Made by a program: the position numbers and the translations under genes. Positions 17,257 to 26,422 of a stretch of DNA of 64,000 nucleotides are shown in pieces. Under the pieces are notes generated by a model, which did no database searches, was not told the origin of the DNA, and saw only the letters and a program-made list of their open reading frames with translations. Origin of the DNA: Mycobacterium colombiense CECT 3035 (GTDB lineage Bacteria > Actinomycetota > Actinomycetes > Mycobacteriales > Mycobacteriaceae); NCBI RefSeq assembly GCF_002105755.1, contig NZ_CP020821.1:4836001-4900000 (forward strand). Reading direction: 5' to 3'. The first letter of the stretch is position 1. Every line of letters starts with the position of its first letter.

Positions 17257-19632
17257 TCAGACCATCTCGTTGGTGGTCAGCCAGCGCATCACCGGCCACC
17301 CGACGAACACCGGTAGCCAGCAGGTCAGCATCCGGTACAGCAGGACCGACGGCACGCCGACGGCCGCGGGCACCCCGAACGCGGCCAGGCCACCGATCAG
17401 GGCCGCCTCCACCGCCCCGACACCACCGGGTGTGGGCGCCGCGGAGGCCAGCGTGCCCCCGACCATGGTGACCACCGTGACGGCCACGAAAGTCGTTCCG
17501 CCACCGAAGGCTTCGATGCTGGCCCACAATGCCAGCGCCGCGCCGAGGGTGGTGCCCGCACAACCAAGCAGGATCAGGGCCAGGCGCTTCGGTTCGCGGG
17601 CCAGCTTGACCAGATCGGTCACCACCTCGTTGAGCTTGGGGCGCACCTCGGTCGCCAGCCACTTGCGCAGCGTGGGCACGAACAGGAAGGTGCCGACGAT
17701 GCCCAGCGCGATCCCCGCGATCAGATACAGCAGCGTCGCACTGGGGACGAAGTGCCGCAGGTTCATCGAGGCGCCGGCCGCGGCGCTGAACAGGATCAGC
17801 AGCGCCAGATGCGCGATCACCTGTACCGACTGCTGCAGCGCCACCGCCGCGGTCGCCCGCATCGCCGACAGGCCGCTCTTCTGCAGGAACCGGGTACTCA
17901 GGGCGAGCCCGCCGACGCCCGCCGGGGTGGTGGTCGCGGCAAAAGTGTTGGCCACCTGGGCGATTGACAGCGTCCAGAAGTTCACCATGCCGTCGGCGCA
18001 CGCCCACAGCGCGGCGGCCGCACCGACGTAGGTCAGCGCCGACACCAGCAGGCCCAGCAGCGCCCACCACCAGTTCGCGGTCTTCAGCTGCGAGAAGAAC
18101 GTCGGCGCGGTGCTGATGAAGGGGTACGCCACATAGACCAGCGCGCCGAAGAGCACCAGCTGGACGATCTGGCTGCGGGTGAACCTGGTGATGGTCTGCG
18201 GCTTGATTTGATCGGCACCGGTCTGACGCTTGACCTCGGCGCGCGCGCCGGAGATGACGGCACCGGCGTCGGGCACCGATCGCCGAATAGACCGCGGCAC
18301 AGCGACTTTCGTGAGCCGGCGGGATGCGCTCAAGATGATGTCCTTGCCGAACACCTCGATGGCCGCACGCACCGCCGGCTTCGGGTCGTACAGGGCGGAG
18401 GCGGTCACCAGCAGCTGGGCGATGTCGGATTGCAGCTGGGCGTCGGTCGCCCCGTATTCGGCGCTGCCGAAACCGCCGAACATCACGGTGTCGTCCTCCA
18501 CCGTGATGTGGTGGCTGCGCAGGTCGCCGTGGGCGATCTGGCGATCGTTGAGGATACGCAGCGATTCCCACAGCCGCGCAACGGGAGTCGCCTTGGCGCA
18601 TTCGGCGATCGGCGTGCCGAGAGGGGGCCGGTGCGAATACAGCATCCAGCCCCGGTCCAGGGGGGCGACGGCGACCGTCGCCGTGTTGGCCAGGCCCGCA
18701 TCGCCGATGGCGATGCCCATCAACGCGCGATGCTCCACCGCCCGCCGCATGGAGGTCACCAGGGGCGCGGTCTCGGCGTCGCGCAGCCGCAGCTTTCCCC
18801 ACAGCTGGCGCAGCGCGCCGCCGCTGCGCTGGTGCGGGCCGTACAGCTCGATCAGCGCCGTCTCGCCGAGATGTTCGCCGTCGGCCGACAGGATCAACGG
18901 CCCGCGGCCCGCCGGCCGGACCACGGTGAGCCGCGAGACGGCGAAGCCGCCCTTGGCCAGGGCACGCACCGCGGCATCCAACGGCACCTCGAGCGCGGGA
19001 GTGCCGACCACGAGCACCACCAGCGCGCCGACGACCCAACCGACCGCCAGACCGAGCAACGAGCGCGCCGGGACGATGGCGCTGATCACCAGATGGATCG
19101 GGACGAAGGCCAGCAGCAGCGCCCACCACCAGTGTCGCCAGCGCGCCGGCAGCCAGGGCCCCGACACCGTCAGCACCGCTGCCAGCATGCCGATCCAGCG
19201 CGGGTCGTCGAGGAATTGCGCCGGAACCGTGCTGAGCCGATCGGGAATGTCGAAGTGCCATCGTGGTGACGCGATTCCGCTGGCGCTGATCGACAGCAAC
19301 AGGATCGCGCCGAACCCCGCGGCGGCGTACGCTCCCAGCAATTTCCACTGCCCGGCGACGATCAGGCCGATGAGGATCACGAAGGGCAAAGCCACGATTG
19401 CGAACCCGTACACCAGGTACACCGCGTCGGATTGCGTGGGTGACAACACACCGACGATCTGCGACACGGACTTCTCCAGCGCGATCCACTGCGGGCGGGT
19501 GATCACCGAGCCCGTGATCACCACCGCCAAGAAGAGCGAGGCCAGCATCAGCCGCAGGATGTCGTTGGTGCGCCGGGCCAGCGGGTGCAGCAAGTTGCCG
19601 GAGACGACGATGTCGCGCCCGTCAACTCGCAT
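17257..19632 (-). CDS. Large membrane protein: kinase-like domain fused to LPG-synthase/AglD-type flippase domain
   Basis: A 791-residue protein from the ATG at 19632 (an upstream in-frame GTG/ATG extension is Arg-rich and unlikely). It has an N-terminal hydrophobic region of several helices (residues ~20-230), a central cytoplasmic part that looks like a degenerate protein kinase (IAHGDLRSHHITVEDD at ~370 and FGGFGSAEYG after it), and a C-terminal eight-helix UPF0104/lysylphosphatidylglycerol-synthase transmembrane domain (ATTTPAGVGGLALSTRF and SAAPTPGGVGAVEAAL). It corresponds to Mtb Rv0585c. Lipid-linked sugar or phospholipid transfer controlled by the kinase-like part is an inference. Confidence 0.75.
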   Translation of the reverse strand: MRVDGRDIVVSGNLLHPLARRTNDILRLMLASLFLAVVITGSVITRPQWIALEKSVSQIVGVLSPTQSDAVYLVYGFAIVALPFVILIGLIVAGQWKLLGAYAAAGFGAILLLSISASGIASPRWHFDIPDRLSTVPAQFLDDPRWIGMLAAVLTVSGPWLPARWRHWWWALLLAFVPIHLVISAIVPARSLLGLAVGWVVGALVVLVVGTPALEVPLDAAVRALAKGGFAVSRLTVVRPAGRGPLILSADGEHLGETALIELYGPHQRSGGALRQLWGKLRLRDAETAPLVTSMRRAVEHRALMGIAIGDAGLANTATVAVAPLDRGWMLYSHRPPLGTPIAECAKATPVARLWESLRILNDRQIAHGDLRSHHITVEDDTVMFGGFGSAEYGATDAQLQSDIAQLLVTASALYDPKPAVRAAIEVFGKDIILSASRRLTKVAVPRSIRRSVPDAGAVISGARAEVKRQTGADQIKPQTITRFTRSQIVQLVLFGALVYVAYPFISTAPTFFSQLKTANWWWALLGLLVSALTYVGAAAALWACADGMVNFWTLSIAQVANTFAATTTPAGVGGLALSTRFLQKSGLSAMRATAAVALQQSVQVIAHLALLILFSAAAGASMNLRHFVPSATLLYLIAGIALGIVGTFLFVPTLRKWLATEVRPKLNEVVTDLVKLAREPKRLALILLGCAGTTLGAALALWASIEAFGGGTTFVAVTVVTMVGGTLASAAPTPGGVGAVEAALIGGLAAFGVPAAVGVPSVLLYRMLTCWLPVFVGWPVMRWLTTNEMV

Positions 19633-19788
19633 GAACGTCCTTCGGATTCGCGCTGACACCGTGCTTTCCGCCCGCGCAACGGCCCGCCGACAAGTTAACT
19701 CAATACCCGGTCCGTTGACAGCTTCCACTCATCCGGCGCGCGTAGGGTCGGGTACGTAGGCGTGCTAGCGAATTGGGGAGGCACCGGC

Positions 19789-20739
19789 GTGGCCAGGACG
19801 GACAACGACAGCTGGGAGATCACCGAGAGCGTGGGAGCGACGGCACTCGGGGTGGCGGCGGCCCGGGCCGCGGAGACCGAAAGCGAGAACCCGCTGATCA
19901 GCGACCCGTTCGCGCGGGTGTTCCTGCAGGCCGCCGGAAAAGGCGTGTGGGACTGGTTCGCGGCACCCAATCTGCCCGCCCAGATCGCCGAGATCGATCC
20001 GGACCTCAAGCCGCGGATGCAGGGCATGGTCGACTACATGGCCGCGCGGACGGCCTTCTTCGACCGGTTCTTCCTCGACGCCACCGCCGCGGGCGTGCGG
20101 CAGGTGGTGATCCTGGCGGCGGGGCTGGACTCGCGGGCGTGGCGGCTGCCCTGGCCGGACGGCACCACGGTGTACGAGCTCGACCAGCCCCGGGTGCTGG
20201 ACTTCAAGGCGTCGACGCTGCGCGACAAGGGCGCCCAGCCGACCTGCGAGCTGGTCAGCGTTCCCGTCGACCTGCGTCACGACTGGCCGTCCGCTTTGCA
20301 GCGGGCCGGATTTGACGCCGAAGCGCCGAGCGTGTGGTCGGCCGAGGGGCTGTTGCCGTTTCTGCCGGCGGCCGCCCAGGAGTTGTTGTTCGACCGGGTA
20401 CAGGCGCTCGCCACGCCAGGCAGCCGGATCGCCGTGGAGGCGCCCGGACCCGACTTCCTCGACGAGGGCGCCCGTGCCCGGCAGCGCCAGACCATGCAGC
20501 GGGTGCGCGACCTGATGGCCGAACTCGAGCCCGACCGCGACATTCCCGACGTGCAAGACCTGTGGTACTTCGAGGAACGTGAAGACGTGGGGGACTGGCT
20601 GGGCCGGCACGGCTGGGACGTGACGGTCACCCCGGCGCCGGAGCTGATGGCCGGCTACGACCGTAGACCACCACAAGACATCGACGACGCCACGCCGCAG
20701 ACGCTGTTCGTGGCGGCGCAGCGGACGGGAAGGGACTGA
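19789..20739 (+). CDS. SAM-dependent methyltransferase (mycobacterial leucine carboxyl methyltransferase-like family), copy 1
   Basis: A 316-residue protein of the large mycobacterial family of putative O-methyltransferases (PPM1/leucine carboxyl methyltransferase fold). Visible landmarks are [17 protein letters not shown], the SAM-binding strand [29 protein letters not shown], and [12 protein letters not shown]. Substrates of this family are unknown. I chose the GTG at 19789 because GGGGAGG lies seven bases upstream and because the protein then begins [20 protein letters not shown] exactly like its neighbour. It is divergent from the kinase-flippase gene and two bases from copy 2. Confidence 0.85.
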   Translation: MARTDNDSWEITESVGATALGVAAARAAETESENPLISDPFARVFLQAAGKGVWDWFAAPNLPAQIAEIDPDLKPRMQGMVDYMAARTAFFDRFFLDATAAGVRQVVILAAGLDSRAWRLPWPDGTTVYELDQPRVLDFKASTLRDKGAQPTCELVSVPVDLRHDWPSALQRAGFDAEAPSVWSAEGLLPFLPAAAQELLFDRVQALATPGSRIAVEAPGPDFLDEGARARQRQTMQRVRDLMAELEPDRDIPDVQDLWYFEEREDVGDWLGRHGWDVTVTPAPELMAGYDRRPPQDIDDATPQTLFVAAQRTGRD

Positions 20740-20741
20740 GG

Positions 20742-21689
20742 ATGGCGAGGACCGACAACGACAGCTGGGAGATCACCGAAAGCGTGGGGGCGACCGCGCT
20801 GGGGGTCGCTTCGGCCCGCGCGGCGGAGACCCGCAACGAAAACCCGTTGATCACAGACCCGTTCGCCCAGGTGTTCCTCGACGCCGCGGGTGACGGCGTG
20901 TGGAATTGGCACTCCGCGGGCCAGCTGCCGGACGAGGTCATCGAAGCCGAACCGACGTTGCCGCTGCAGATGCAGTCGATGGTCGGCTACATGGCTTCGC
21001 GCACAGCGTTTTTCGACAAGTTCTTCCTCGACGCCGCCGCCGCGGGCATCCGCCAGGCGGTGATCCTGGCGGCCGGCCTGGACGCGCGATCCTGGCGGCT
21101 GCCCTGGCCGGCGGGTGTCACGGTATACGAGCTCGACCAGACCCGGGTGCTGGACTTCAAGGCCGCCACGTTGGCCGAGCATGGGGCCGCGCCCGCCTGC
21201 AACCGGGTCGCTGTGCCGGTGGACCTGCGCCAGGATTGGCCGGCCGCGTTGCGGCAGGCGGGTTTTGACGCGTCCGCGCCCAGCGTCTGGTCGGCCGAGG
21301 GGTTGATGCCGTATCTGCCCGCCGCCGCCCAGGATCTGCTGTTCGACCGCATTCAGGGGCTGACCGTTCCGGGCAGCCGGGTCGCCGTGGAGGCGCTGGG
21401 TCCTACGTTCCTCGACCCGCAGTTCCGCGCCAAACGCCGTGAGCGGATGGACCGGATCCGCGGGCTGATGGCCGGCGTGGACCCGGACCGCGAGGTGCCG
21501 CGGACCGACGAGCTCTGGTATTTCGAGGAACGCGAGGACGTCGGTGAGTGGTTCGGCCGGCACGGCTGGGACGTGACCGTGACACCGGCCGACGAGCTGA
21601 TGGCCGGCTACGGGCGCGCGGCGCCCGAGGAAGTCCGCGACTACGTGCCCGGCAATCTGTTTGTGGCGGCGCAACGCTCGGCGGATTAG
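20742..21689 (+). CDS. SAM-dependent methyltransferase, tandem copy 2
   Basis: A 315-residue paralogue of the preceding gene, starting two bases after its stop, so both are cotranscribed. The same landmarks occur: [57 protein letters not shown] and FVAAQRS at the end. The two proteins are alike along their whole length, which marks a tandem duplication. Divergence is greatest in the regions around residues 45-65 and 225-245. The family substrate is unknown. It lies directly upstream of the mce2R operator. Confidence 0.85.
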   Translation: MARTDNDSWEITESVGATALGVASARAAETRNENPLITDPFAQVFLDAAGDGVWNWHSAGQLPDEVIEAEPTLPLQMQSMVGYMASRTAFFDKFFLDAAAAGIRQAVILAAGLDARSWRLPWPAGVTVYELDQTRVLDFKAATLAEHGAAPACNRVAVPVDLRQDWPAALRQAGFDASAPSVWSAEGLMPYLPAAAQDLLFDRIQGLTVPGSRVAVEALGPTFLDPQFRAKRRERMDRIRGLMAGVDPDREVPRTDELWYFEEREDVGEWFGRHGWDVTVTPADELMAGYGRAAPEEVRDYVPGNLFVAAQRSAD

Positions 21690-21726
21690 CCGCCCCGCAA
21701 AGACTCGGAAAGATTCGCGACACGCC

Positions 21727-21741
21727 GGTGGTCTGACCACC
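21727..21741. promoter_or_regulatory. FadR-type operator upstream of mce2R
   Basis: GGTGGTC-T-GACCACC is a perfect 7-1-7 inverted repeat whose core, TGGTCTGACCA (21729-21739), matches the known FadR-subfamily GntR consensus TGGT-N3-ACCA. It ends 31 bases before the start codon of the GntR/FadR-type regulator heading the mce operon. The simplest reading is autoregulation and control of the whole mce2 operon by Mce2R. Confidence 0.7.
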
Positions 21742-21772
21742 TGACTGGCCGTCGGGCGGCCACACTGGCCGC

Positions 21773-22495
21773 ATGGCGCTGCAGCCGGTGATTCGCCGAT
21801 CGGTGCCTGAAGCGGTTTTCGACCAGATCGCGACCGACGTGCTCAGCGGCGAGATGCAGCCGGGCTCGCCGCTGCCCAGCGAGCGCAGGCTGGCGGAGGT
21901 CTTCGGGGTGTCCCGCCCCGCCGTCCGTGAGGCGCTCAAGCGTCTCTCGGCGGCCAGCCTGGTCGAGGTGCGCCAGGGCGGCGTCACGACCGTGCGGGAT
22001 TTCCGCCGGCACGCCGGCCTTGATCTGCTGCCCCAGTTGCTGTTTCGCCAGGGCGAACTCGACGCGGCCGTTTTTCGCAGCATCCTCGAGACCCGGCTGC
22101 GTATCGGTCCGAAGGTCGCGGAATTGGCGGCCGAACAGCACGGACCCGAACTGGCTGCGCTGCTCCAAGATTCGCTGCGCCGCCTGGAGGCCTCTCAGAG
22201 CCCGGTCGAGTGGCATCGTGACACCCTCGCGTTCTGGGACCACATGGTCGACAGCTCCGGCTCGATCGTATTCCGGTTGATGTACAACCCTTTCCGTGCG
22301 GCGTATGAGCGGGCGCTGACCGCGCTGGCCACCGCGATGAACGACGAGGTCAACCGCGCGGACGGGTACCGCGAACTGGCCGAGGCGATCTGCGCCGGAG
22401 ATGCGGCCGAAGCGGGCCGAGCGGCCCGGGACGTCCTCGAACTCGCCAACGCCACGATGATCGCCGCGCTGCACCGGCAGGAGACGCGGCGATGA
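21773..22495 (+). CDS. mce2R: GntR/FadR-family transcriptional regulator of the mce operon
   Basis: A 240-residue regulator with an N-terminal winged helix ([20 protein letters not shown], then the wing [12 protein letters not shown]) and a C-terminal all-helical FadR ligand domain (residues ~90-235). In Mtb the equivalent gene, Rv0586, represses the mce2 operon. Ligands of the FadR class are often acyl-CoAs or organic acids, but this one is not known from the sequence. It overlaps yrbE2A by four bases (ATGA), so it is the first gene of the operon, and the perfect operator lies just ahead of its ATG. Confidence 0.9.
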   Translation: MALQPVIRRSVPEAVFDQIATDVLSGEMQPGSPLPSERRLAEVFGVSRPAVREALKRLSAASLVEVRQGGVTTVRDFRRHAGLDLLPQLLFRQGELDAAVFRSILETRLRIGPKVAELAAEQHGPELAALLQDSLRRLEASQSPVEWHRDTLAFWDHMVDSSGSIVFRLMYNPFRAAYERALTALATAMNDEVNRADGYRELAEAICAGDAAEAGRAARDVLELANATMIAALHRQETRR

Positions 22496-23289
22496 GCACC
22501 CACACCGTGCTCGCCACGTATCTTCGCGGCCAGGTCCAGCCCGGGATCGACGCGGTCGGCGGCTTCTTCCGCACCTGCGCGCTGACCGGCAAAGCGTTGT
22601 TCCGGCGGCCCTTTCAGTGGCGCGAGACGATCGAGCAGGGTTGGTTCATCACCAGCGTCTCGCTGCTGCCCACCCTCGCGGTCGCGATTCCGCTCACCGT
22701 GCTGATCATCTTCACCCTAAACATCCTGCTGGCGGAGTTCGGCGCCGCCGACATCTCCGGCGCCGGTGCGGCGTTGGGGGCGGTGACGCAACTGGGCCCG
22801 CTGACCACCGTGCTGGTGATCGCCGGTGCCGGATCCACCGCGATCTGTGCCGACCTGGGCGCGCGGACCATCCGCGAGGAGATCGACGCGCTCGAGGTGC
22901 TCGGCATCGATCCGATCCACCGGCTGGTGGTGCCCCGCGTCGTCGCCGCCACCATCGTCGCCACCCTGCTCAACGGCGCGGTGATCACCATCGGCCTGGT
23001 CGGCGGATTCGTGTTCGGTGTTTTCATCCAGCACATTTCGGCGGGCGCCTACGTCGGCACCCTCACCCTGATCACCGGCCTGCCCGAGGTGGTCATCTCG
23101 GTGGTCAAGTCGGCCATCTTCGGAACCATCGCCGGGCTGGTCGGCTGCTATCGCGGCCTGACCACCAAGGGCGGCCCCAAGGGCGTCGGCACCGCCGTCA
23201 ACGAAACGCTGGTGCTGTGCGTGATCGCGCTGTTCGCCGTCAACGTGGTGCTGACCACGATCGGCGTGCGGTTCGGGACGGGTCGCTGA
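22492..23289 (+). CDS. yrbE2A: MlaE/YrbE-type permease of the Mce2 lipid importer
   Basis: A 265-residue inner-membrane permease with about five to six hydrophobic helices and the conserved MlaE-family signature [13 protein letters not shown]. Together with YrbE2B it forms the channel through which the Mce complex moves lipids; the ATPase (MceG in Mtb) is encoded elsewhere and is not in this window. Start ATG overlaps the regulator stop. The next gene starts one base after this stop region, as expected for coupled subunits. Confidence 0.93.
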   Translation: MSTHTVLATYLRGQVQPGIDAVGGFFRTCALTGKALFRRPFQWRETIEQGWFITSVSLLPTLAVAIPLTVLIIFTLNILLAEFGAADISGAGAALGAVTQLGPLTTVLVIAGAGSTAICADLGARTIREEIDALEVLGIDPIHRLVVPRVVAATIVATLLNGAVITIGLVGGFVFGVFIQHISAGAYVGTLTLITGLPEVVISVVKSAIFGTIAGLVGCYRGLTTKGGPKGVGTAVNETLVLCVIALFAVNVVLTTIGVRFGTGR

Positions 23290-23290
23290 C

Positions 23291-24160
23291 ATGGCGACCG
23301 CAGCGGTGTTGCGCGCCCGCTATCCGCGCACGGCCGCCAACCTCAACCGCTACGGTGGCGGCACGGCCCGAAGGCTATGGCGGATCGGCATTTTCGCGAG
23401 GTTCGCCCGGATCAGCGTCGGACAGATCGGATGGGCACTGCGCCATTACCGGCGGGAGACGTTGCGGCTGGTCGCCGAGATCGGCATGGGCACCGGCGCG
23501 ATGGCCGTCGTCGGCGGCACGGTCGCGATCATCGGGTTCGTCACGCTGTCCGGCGGATCGCTGATCGCCATCCAGGGCTTCGCGTCGCTGGGCAACATCG
23601 GCGTCGAGGCGTTCACCGGATTCTTCGCCGCACTGGCCAACACGCGCATCGCCGCACCGATCGTCGCCGGGGTCACGCTGGCCGCCACGGTCGGTGCCGG
23701 CGCGACCGCCCAGCTGGGTGCCATGCGGATCAGCGAGGAGATCGATGCGCTGGAAGTCATGGGCATCAAATCGATTTCGTTCCTGGTCTCCACCCGGATC
23801 CTGGGCGGCCTTGGCGTGATCGTGCCGCTGTACGCCCTGGCCCTGGACATGGCTTTCACGTCGGGCCAGGTCGTCACGACCGTGTTCTACGGCCAGTCGA
23901 ACGGCACCTACGAGCACTACTTCCGCACGTTTCTGCGCCCCGAGGACGTCGGCTGGTCGGTTCTGGAGGTCGTCATCATCGCGGTGGTGGTGATGATCAC
24001 CCATTGCTACTACGGCTATACCGCCAGCGGTGGCCCGGTCGGCGTGGGCCAGGCGGTCGGCCGATCGATGCGATTCTCGCTCGTCTCGGTGGTGGTTGTG
24101 GTCCTGCTCGCCCAGTTGGCGCTCTACGGCGTCGACCCGAACTTCAATCTGACGGTGTAA
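23291..24160 (+). CDS. yrbE2B: MlaE/YrbE-type permease of the Mce2 lipid importer
   Basis: A 289-residue paralogue of yrbE2A with the same signature, [13 protein letters not shown], and the same helix pattern, plus a longer cytoplasmic N-terminus (RYPRTAANLNRYGGG). It would form the heterodimeric membrane channel with YrbE2A. It is separated from yrbE2A by one base and from mce2A by five, so translation is coupled. Confidence 0.93.
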   Translation: MATAAVLRARYPRTAANLNRYGGGTARRLWRIGIFARFARISVGQIGWALRHYRRETLRLVAEIGMGTGAMAVVGGTVAIIGFVTLSGGSLIAIQGFASLGNIGVEAFTGFFAALANTRIAAPIVAGVTLAATVGAGATAQLGAMRISEEIDALEVMGIKSISFLVSTRILGGLGVIVPLYALALDMAFTSGQVVTTVFYGQSNGTYEHYFRTFLRPEDVGWSVLEVVIIAVVVMITHCYYGYTASGGPVGVGQAVGRSMRFSLVSVVVVVLLAQLALYGVDPNFNLTV

Positions 24161-24165
24161 CGGCC

Positions 24166-25380
24166 ATGGCGACGCCGGTGCCGCGGATGGGGCGACGCGC
24201 GTGGGTGTACGCCGAGGGTGTCATCCTGCTGTTGCTCTGCGGGCTGGTTCTGACGTTGGTGTACCTACAGTTTCGCGGGGACTTCACGCCCAAGACCGAG
24301 CTGACGATGGTCGCGACCCGGGCCGGCCTGGTGATGGAGCCGGGATCCAAGGTCACCTACAACGGCGTCGAGATCGGGCGGGTGGCCGGCATCTCGGAGA
24401 TCGAGCGTGACGGCGCCCCGGCGGCCAAGCTGCTGCTGGATGTGGACCCCCGCTACATCGAGCTGATCCCGGCGAACGTGGTGGCCAACATCGAGGCGGC
24501 CACGCTGTTCGGCAACAAGTATGTGTCGCTGATCGCGCCGGAAAACGCGTCGCGACGGCGGATCTCGCCGCACGATGTGATCGACGCCCGGTCGGTGACC
24601 ACCGAATTCAACACGCTGTTCGAAACGGTCACCTCGATAGCCGAGAAGGTGAGTCCGATCGAGCTCAACGCGACGTTATCCGCGCTGGCGCAGGCGCTGG
24701 ACGGCCTCGGGGGCAAATTCGGCGAGTCCATCGTCAACGGCAATGAGATTCTGGCGCAGCTGAATCCGCGGATGCCGCAGATCCGCTACGACGTGCGGCG
24801 GTTGACGGACCTGGCCCGGGTGTACACCAAGGCATCACCCGACCTGTGGGATTTCCTGAGCAACGCGGTGGCCACCGCACGGACCCTGACCCGCCAACAG
24901 GGCGACCTGGACGCCGCGCTGTTGGCGGCGGTGGGCGTGGGCCACACCGGTGAAGACATCTTCGCCCGTGGCGGGCCGTACCTGGCGCGGGGCGCCGCGG
25001 ACCTGGTGCCCACCGCCGACCTGCTAGACACCTACAGCCCCGAACTGTTCTGCATGATCCGCAATTTCCACGACGCCGCCCCGGAAGTCGCGAAAGCGGC
25101 CGGCGGCAACGGCTATTCGTTGGCAGCGGCCGGATCGATCATCGGTGCGCCCAATCCCTATGTCTACCCGGACAATCTGCCCAGGGTGAACGCGCACGGT
25201 GGCCCCGGCGGGCGGCCGGGCTGCTGGCAGAAGATCACCCGGGATCTGTGGCCTGCACCGTATCTGGTGATGGACACCGGCGCCAGCCTGGCGCCCTACA
25301 ACCACCTCGAAGTCGGCCAGCCGCTGGCCACCGAGTTCGTCTGGGGCCGCCAGTACGGGGAGAACACGATCAACCCATGA
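24166..25380 (+). CDS. mce2A: Mce-family substrate-binding protein Mce2A
   Basis: A 404-residue protein: one N-terminal membrane anchor (residues ~14-35), an MCE/MlaD domain (residues ~40-130, ATRAGLVMEPGSKVTYNGVE through LFGNKYVSL), then a long helical/coiled region and a C-terminal domain. Mce proteins assemble as a hexameric tunnel crossing the periplasm toward the outer layer to deliver lipids to the permease. I start it at the ATG at 24166, five bases after the yrbE2B stop; longer upstream frames overlap yrbE2B and are not credible. Confidence 0.92.
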   Translation: MATPVPRMGRRAWVYAEGVILLLLCGLVLTLVYLQFRGDFTPKTELTMVATRAGLVMEPGSKVTYNGVEIGRVAGISEIERDGAPAAKLLLDVDPRYIELIPANVVANIEAATLFGNKYVSLIAPENASRRRISPHDVIDARSVTTEFNTLFETVTSIAEKVSPIELNATLSALAQALDGLGGKFGESIVNGNEILAQLNPRMPQIRYDVRRLTDLARVYTKASPDLWDFLSNAVATARTLTRQQGDLDAALLAAVGVGHTGEDIFARGGPYLARGAADLVPTADLLDTYSPELFCMIRNFHDAAPEVAKAAGGNGYSLAAAGSIIGAPNPYVYPDNLPRVNAHGGPGGRPGCWQKITRDLWPAPYLVMDTGASLAPYNHLEVGQPLATEFVWGRQYGENTINP

Positions 25381-25390
25381 CGAGGAATCC

Positions 25391-26422
25391 ATGAAAGGCA
25401 CCGGCACCGCAGTCAAACTCGGCGTCTTCTGGTCCGTGCTGGCGCTGTTCACCGTGATGATCATCGTCGTGTTCGGTCAGGTGCGATTCGATCGCACCAC
25501 CGGCTATTCCGCGGTGTTCACCGACGCGAGCGGGCTGCGGGCCGGGCAGTTCGTGCGCGCGTCCGGCGTCGAGGTGGGCAAGGTCGCCAAGGTGACGTTG
25601 ACCGACGGGGACACGCGGGTGTTGGTGGAGTTCAACGTGGATCGGACGCTGCCGCTGGATGAGGGGACGACCGCGTCGATCCGCTACCTCAACCTGATCG
25701 GCGACCGCTACCTGGAGCTCAAGCACGGCACGAGCGGGCGGCGGCTGCCCCCGGGCGGCGAGATCCCCCTCGACCGCACCCAGCCGGCGCTGGATCTCGA
25801 CGCCCTGATCGGCGGGTTCCGGCCGCTGTTCAAGGCATTGGACCCCAACAAGGTCAACAGCATCGCCCAGTCGATCATCACGGTGTTTCAGGGGCAGGGC
25901 GCCACCATCAACGACATCCTCGACCAGACGGCGGCACTGACCGCGGCGCTTGCCGATCGCGACAAGGCGATCGGCGAGGTGATCAACAACTTGAACACCG
26001 TCCTGGCCACGACGGTCAAGCACGAGAAGGAGTTCGACCGAACGGTCGACAAGCTGGAGCTGCTGATCACCGGCTTGAAGGACCGGGCCGATCCGCTGGC
26101 CGCGGCGGCGGCGCACATCAGCGACGCGGCCGGAACCGTGGCGGGTCTGCTGAGCGAGGATCGGCCGGCGCTACGCGGCACGCTCGGGCACCTCGAGGGC
26201 ATCCAGCAGTCGCTCATCAACGACCTGCCGACCCTGGACAACGTGCTGGAGAAGCTGCCGGGCGCGTTCCGCGTCATCGGCCGCGCCGGCGGCATCTACG
26301 GCGACTTCTACAACTTCTATCTGTGCGACATCTCGATCAAGGTCAACGGATTACAGCCCGGCGGTCCGGTGCGCACGATCAAGCTTTTCGGACAGCCGAC
26401 GGGGAGGTGCACGCCGCAATGA
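25391..26422 (+). CDS. mce2B: Mce-family protein Mce2B
   Basis: A 343-residue subunit of the Mce2 tunnel. One N-terminal membrane helix (residues ~10-30), an MCE domain (FTDASGLRAGQFVRASGVEV, and GDRYLELKHG at its end), then a helical region rich in heptad-like leucines, and a short C-terminal domain with NFYLCDISIKVNG. Its stop overlaps the start of mce2C by ATGA. Confidence 0.92.
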   Translation: MKGTGTAVKLGVFWSVLALFTVMIIVVFGQVRFDRTTGYSAVFTDASGLRAGQFVRASGVEVGKVAKVTLTDGDTRVLVEFNVDRTLPLDEGTTASIRYLNLIGDRYLELKHGTSGRRLPPGGEIPLDRTQPALDLDALIGGFRPLFKALDPNKVNSIAQSIITVFQGQGATINDILDQTAALTAALADRDKAIGEVINNLNTVLATTVKHEKEFDRTVDKLELLITGLKDRADPLAAAAAHISDAAGTVAGLLSEDRPALRGTLGHLEGIQQSLINDLPTLDNVLEKLPGAFRVIGRAGGIYGDFYNFYLCDISIKVNGLQPGGPVRTIKLFGQPTGRCTPQ

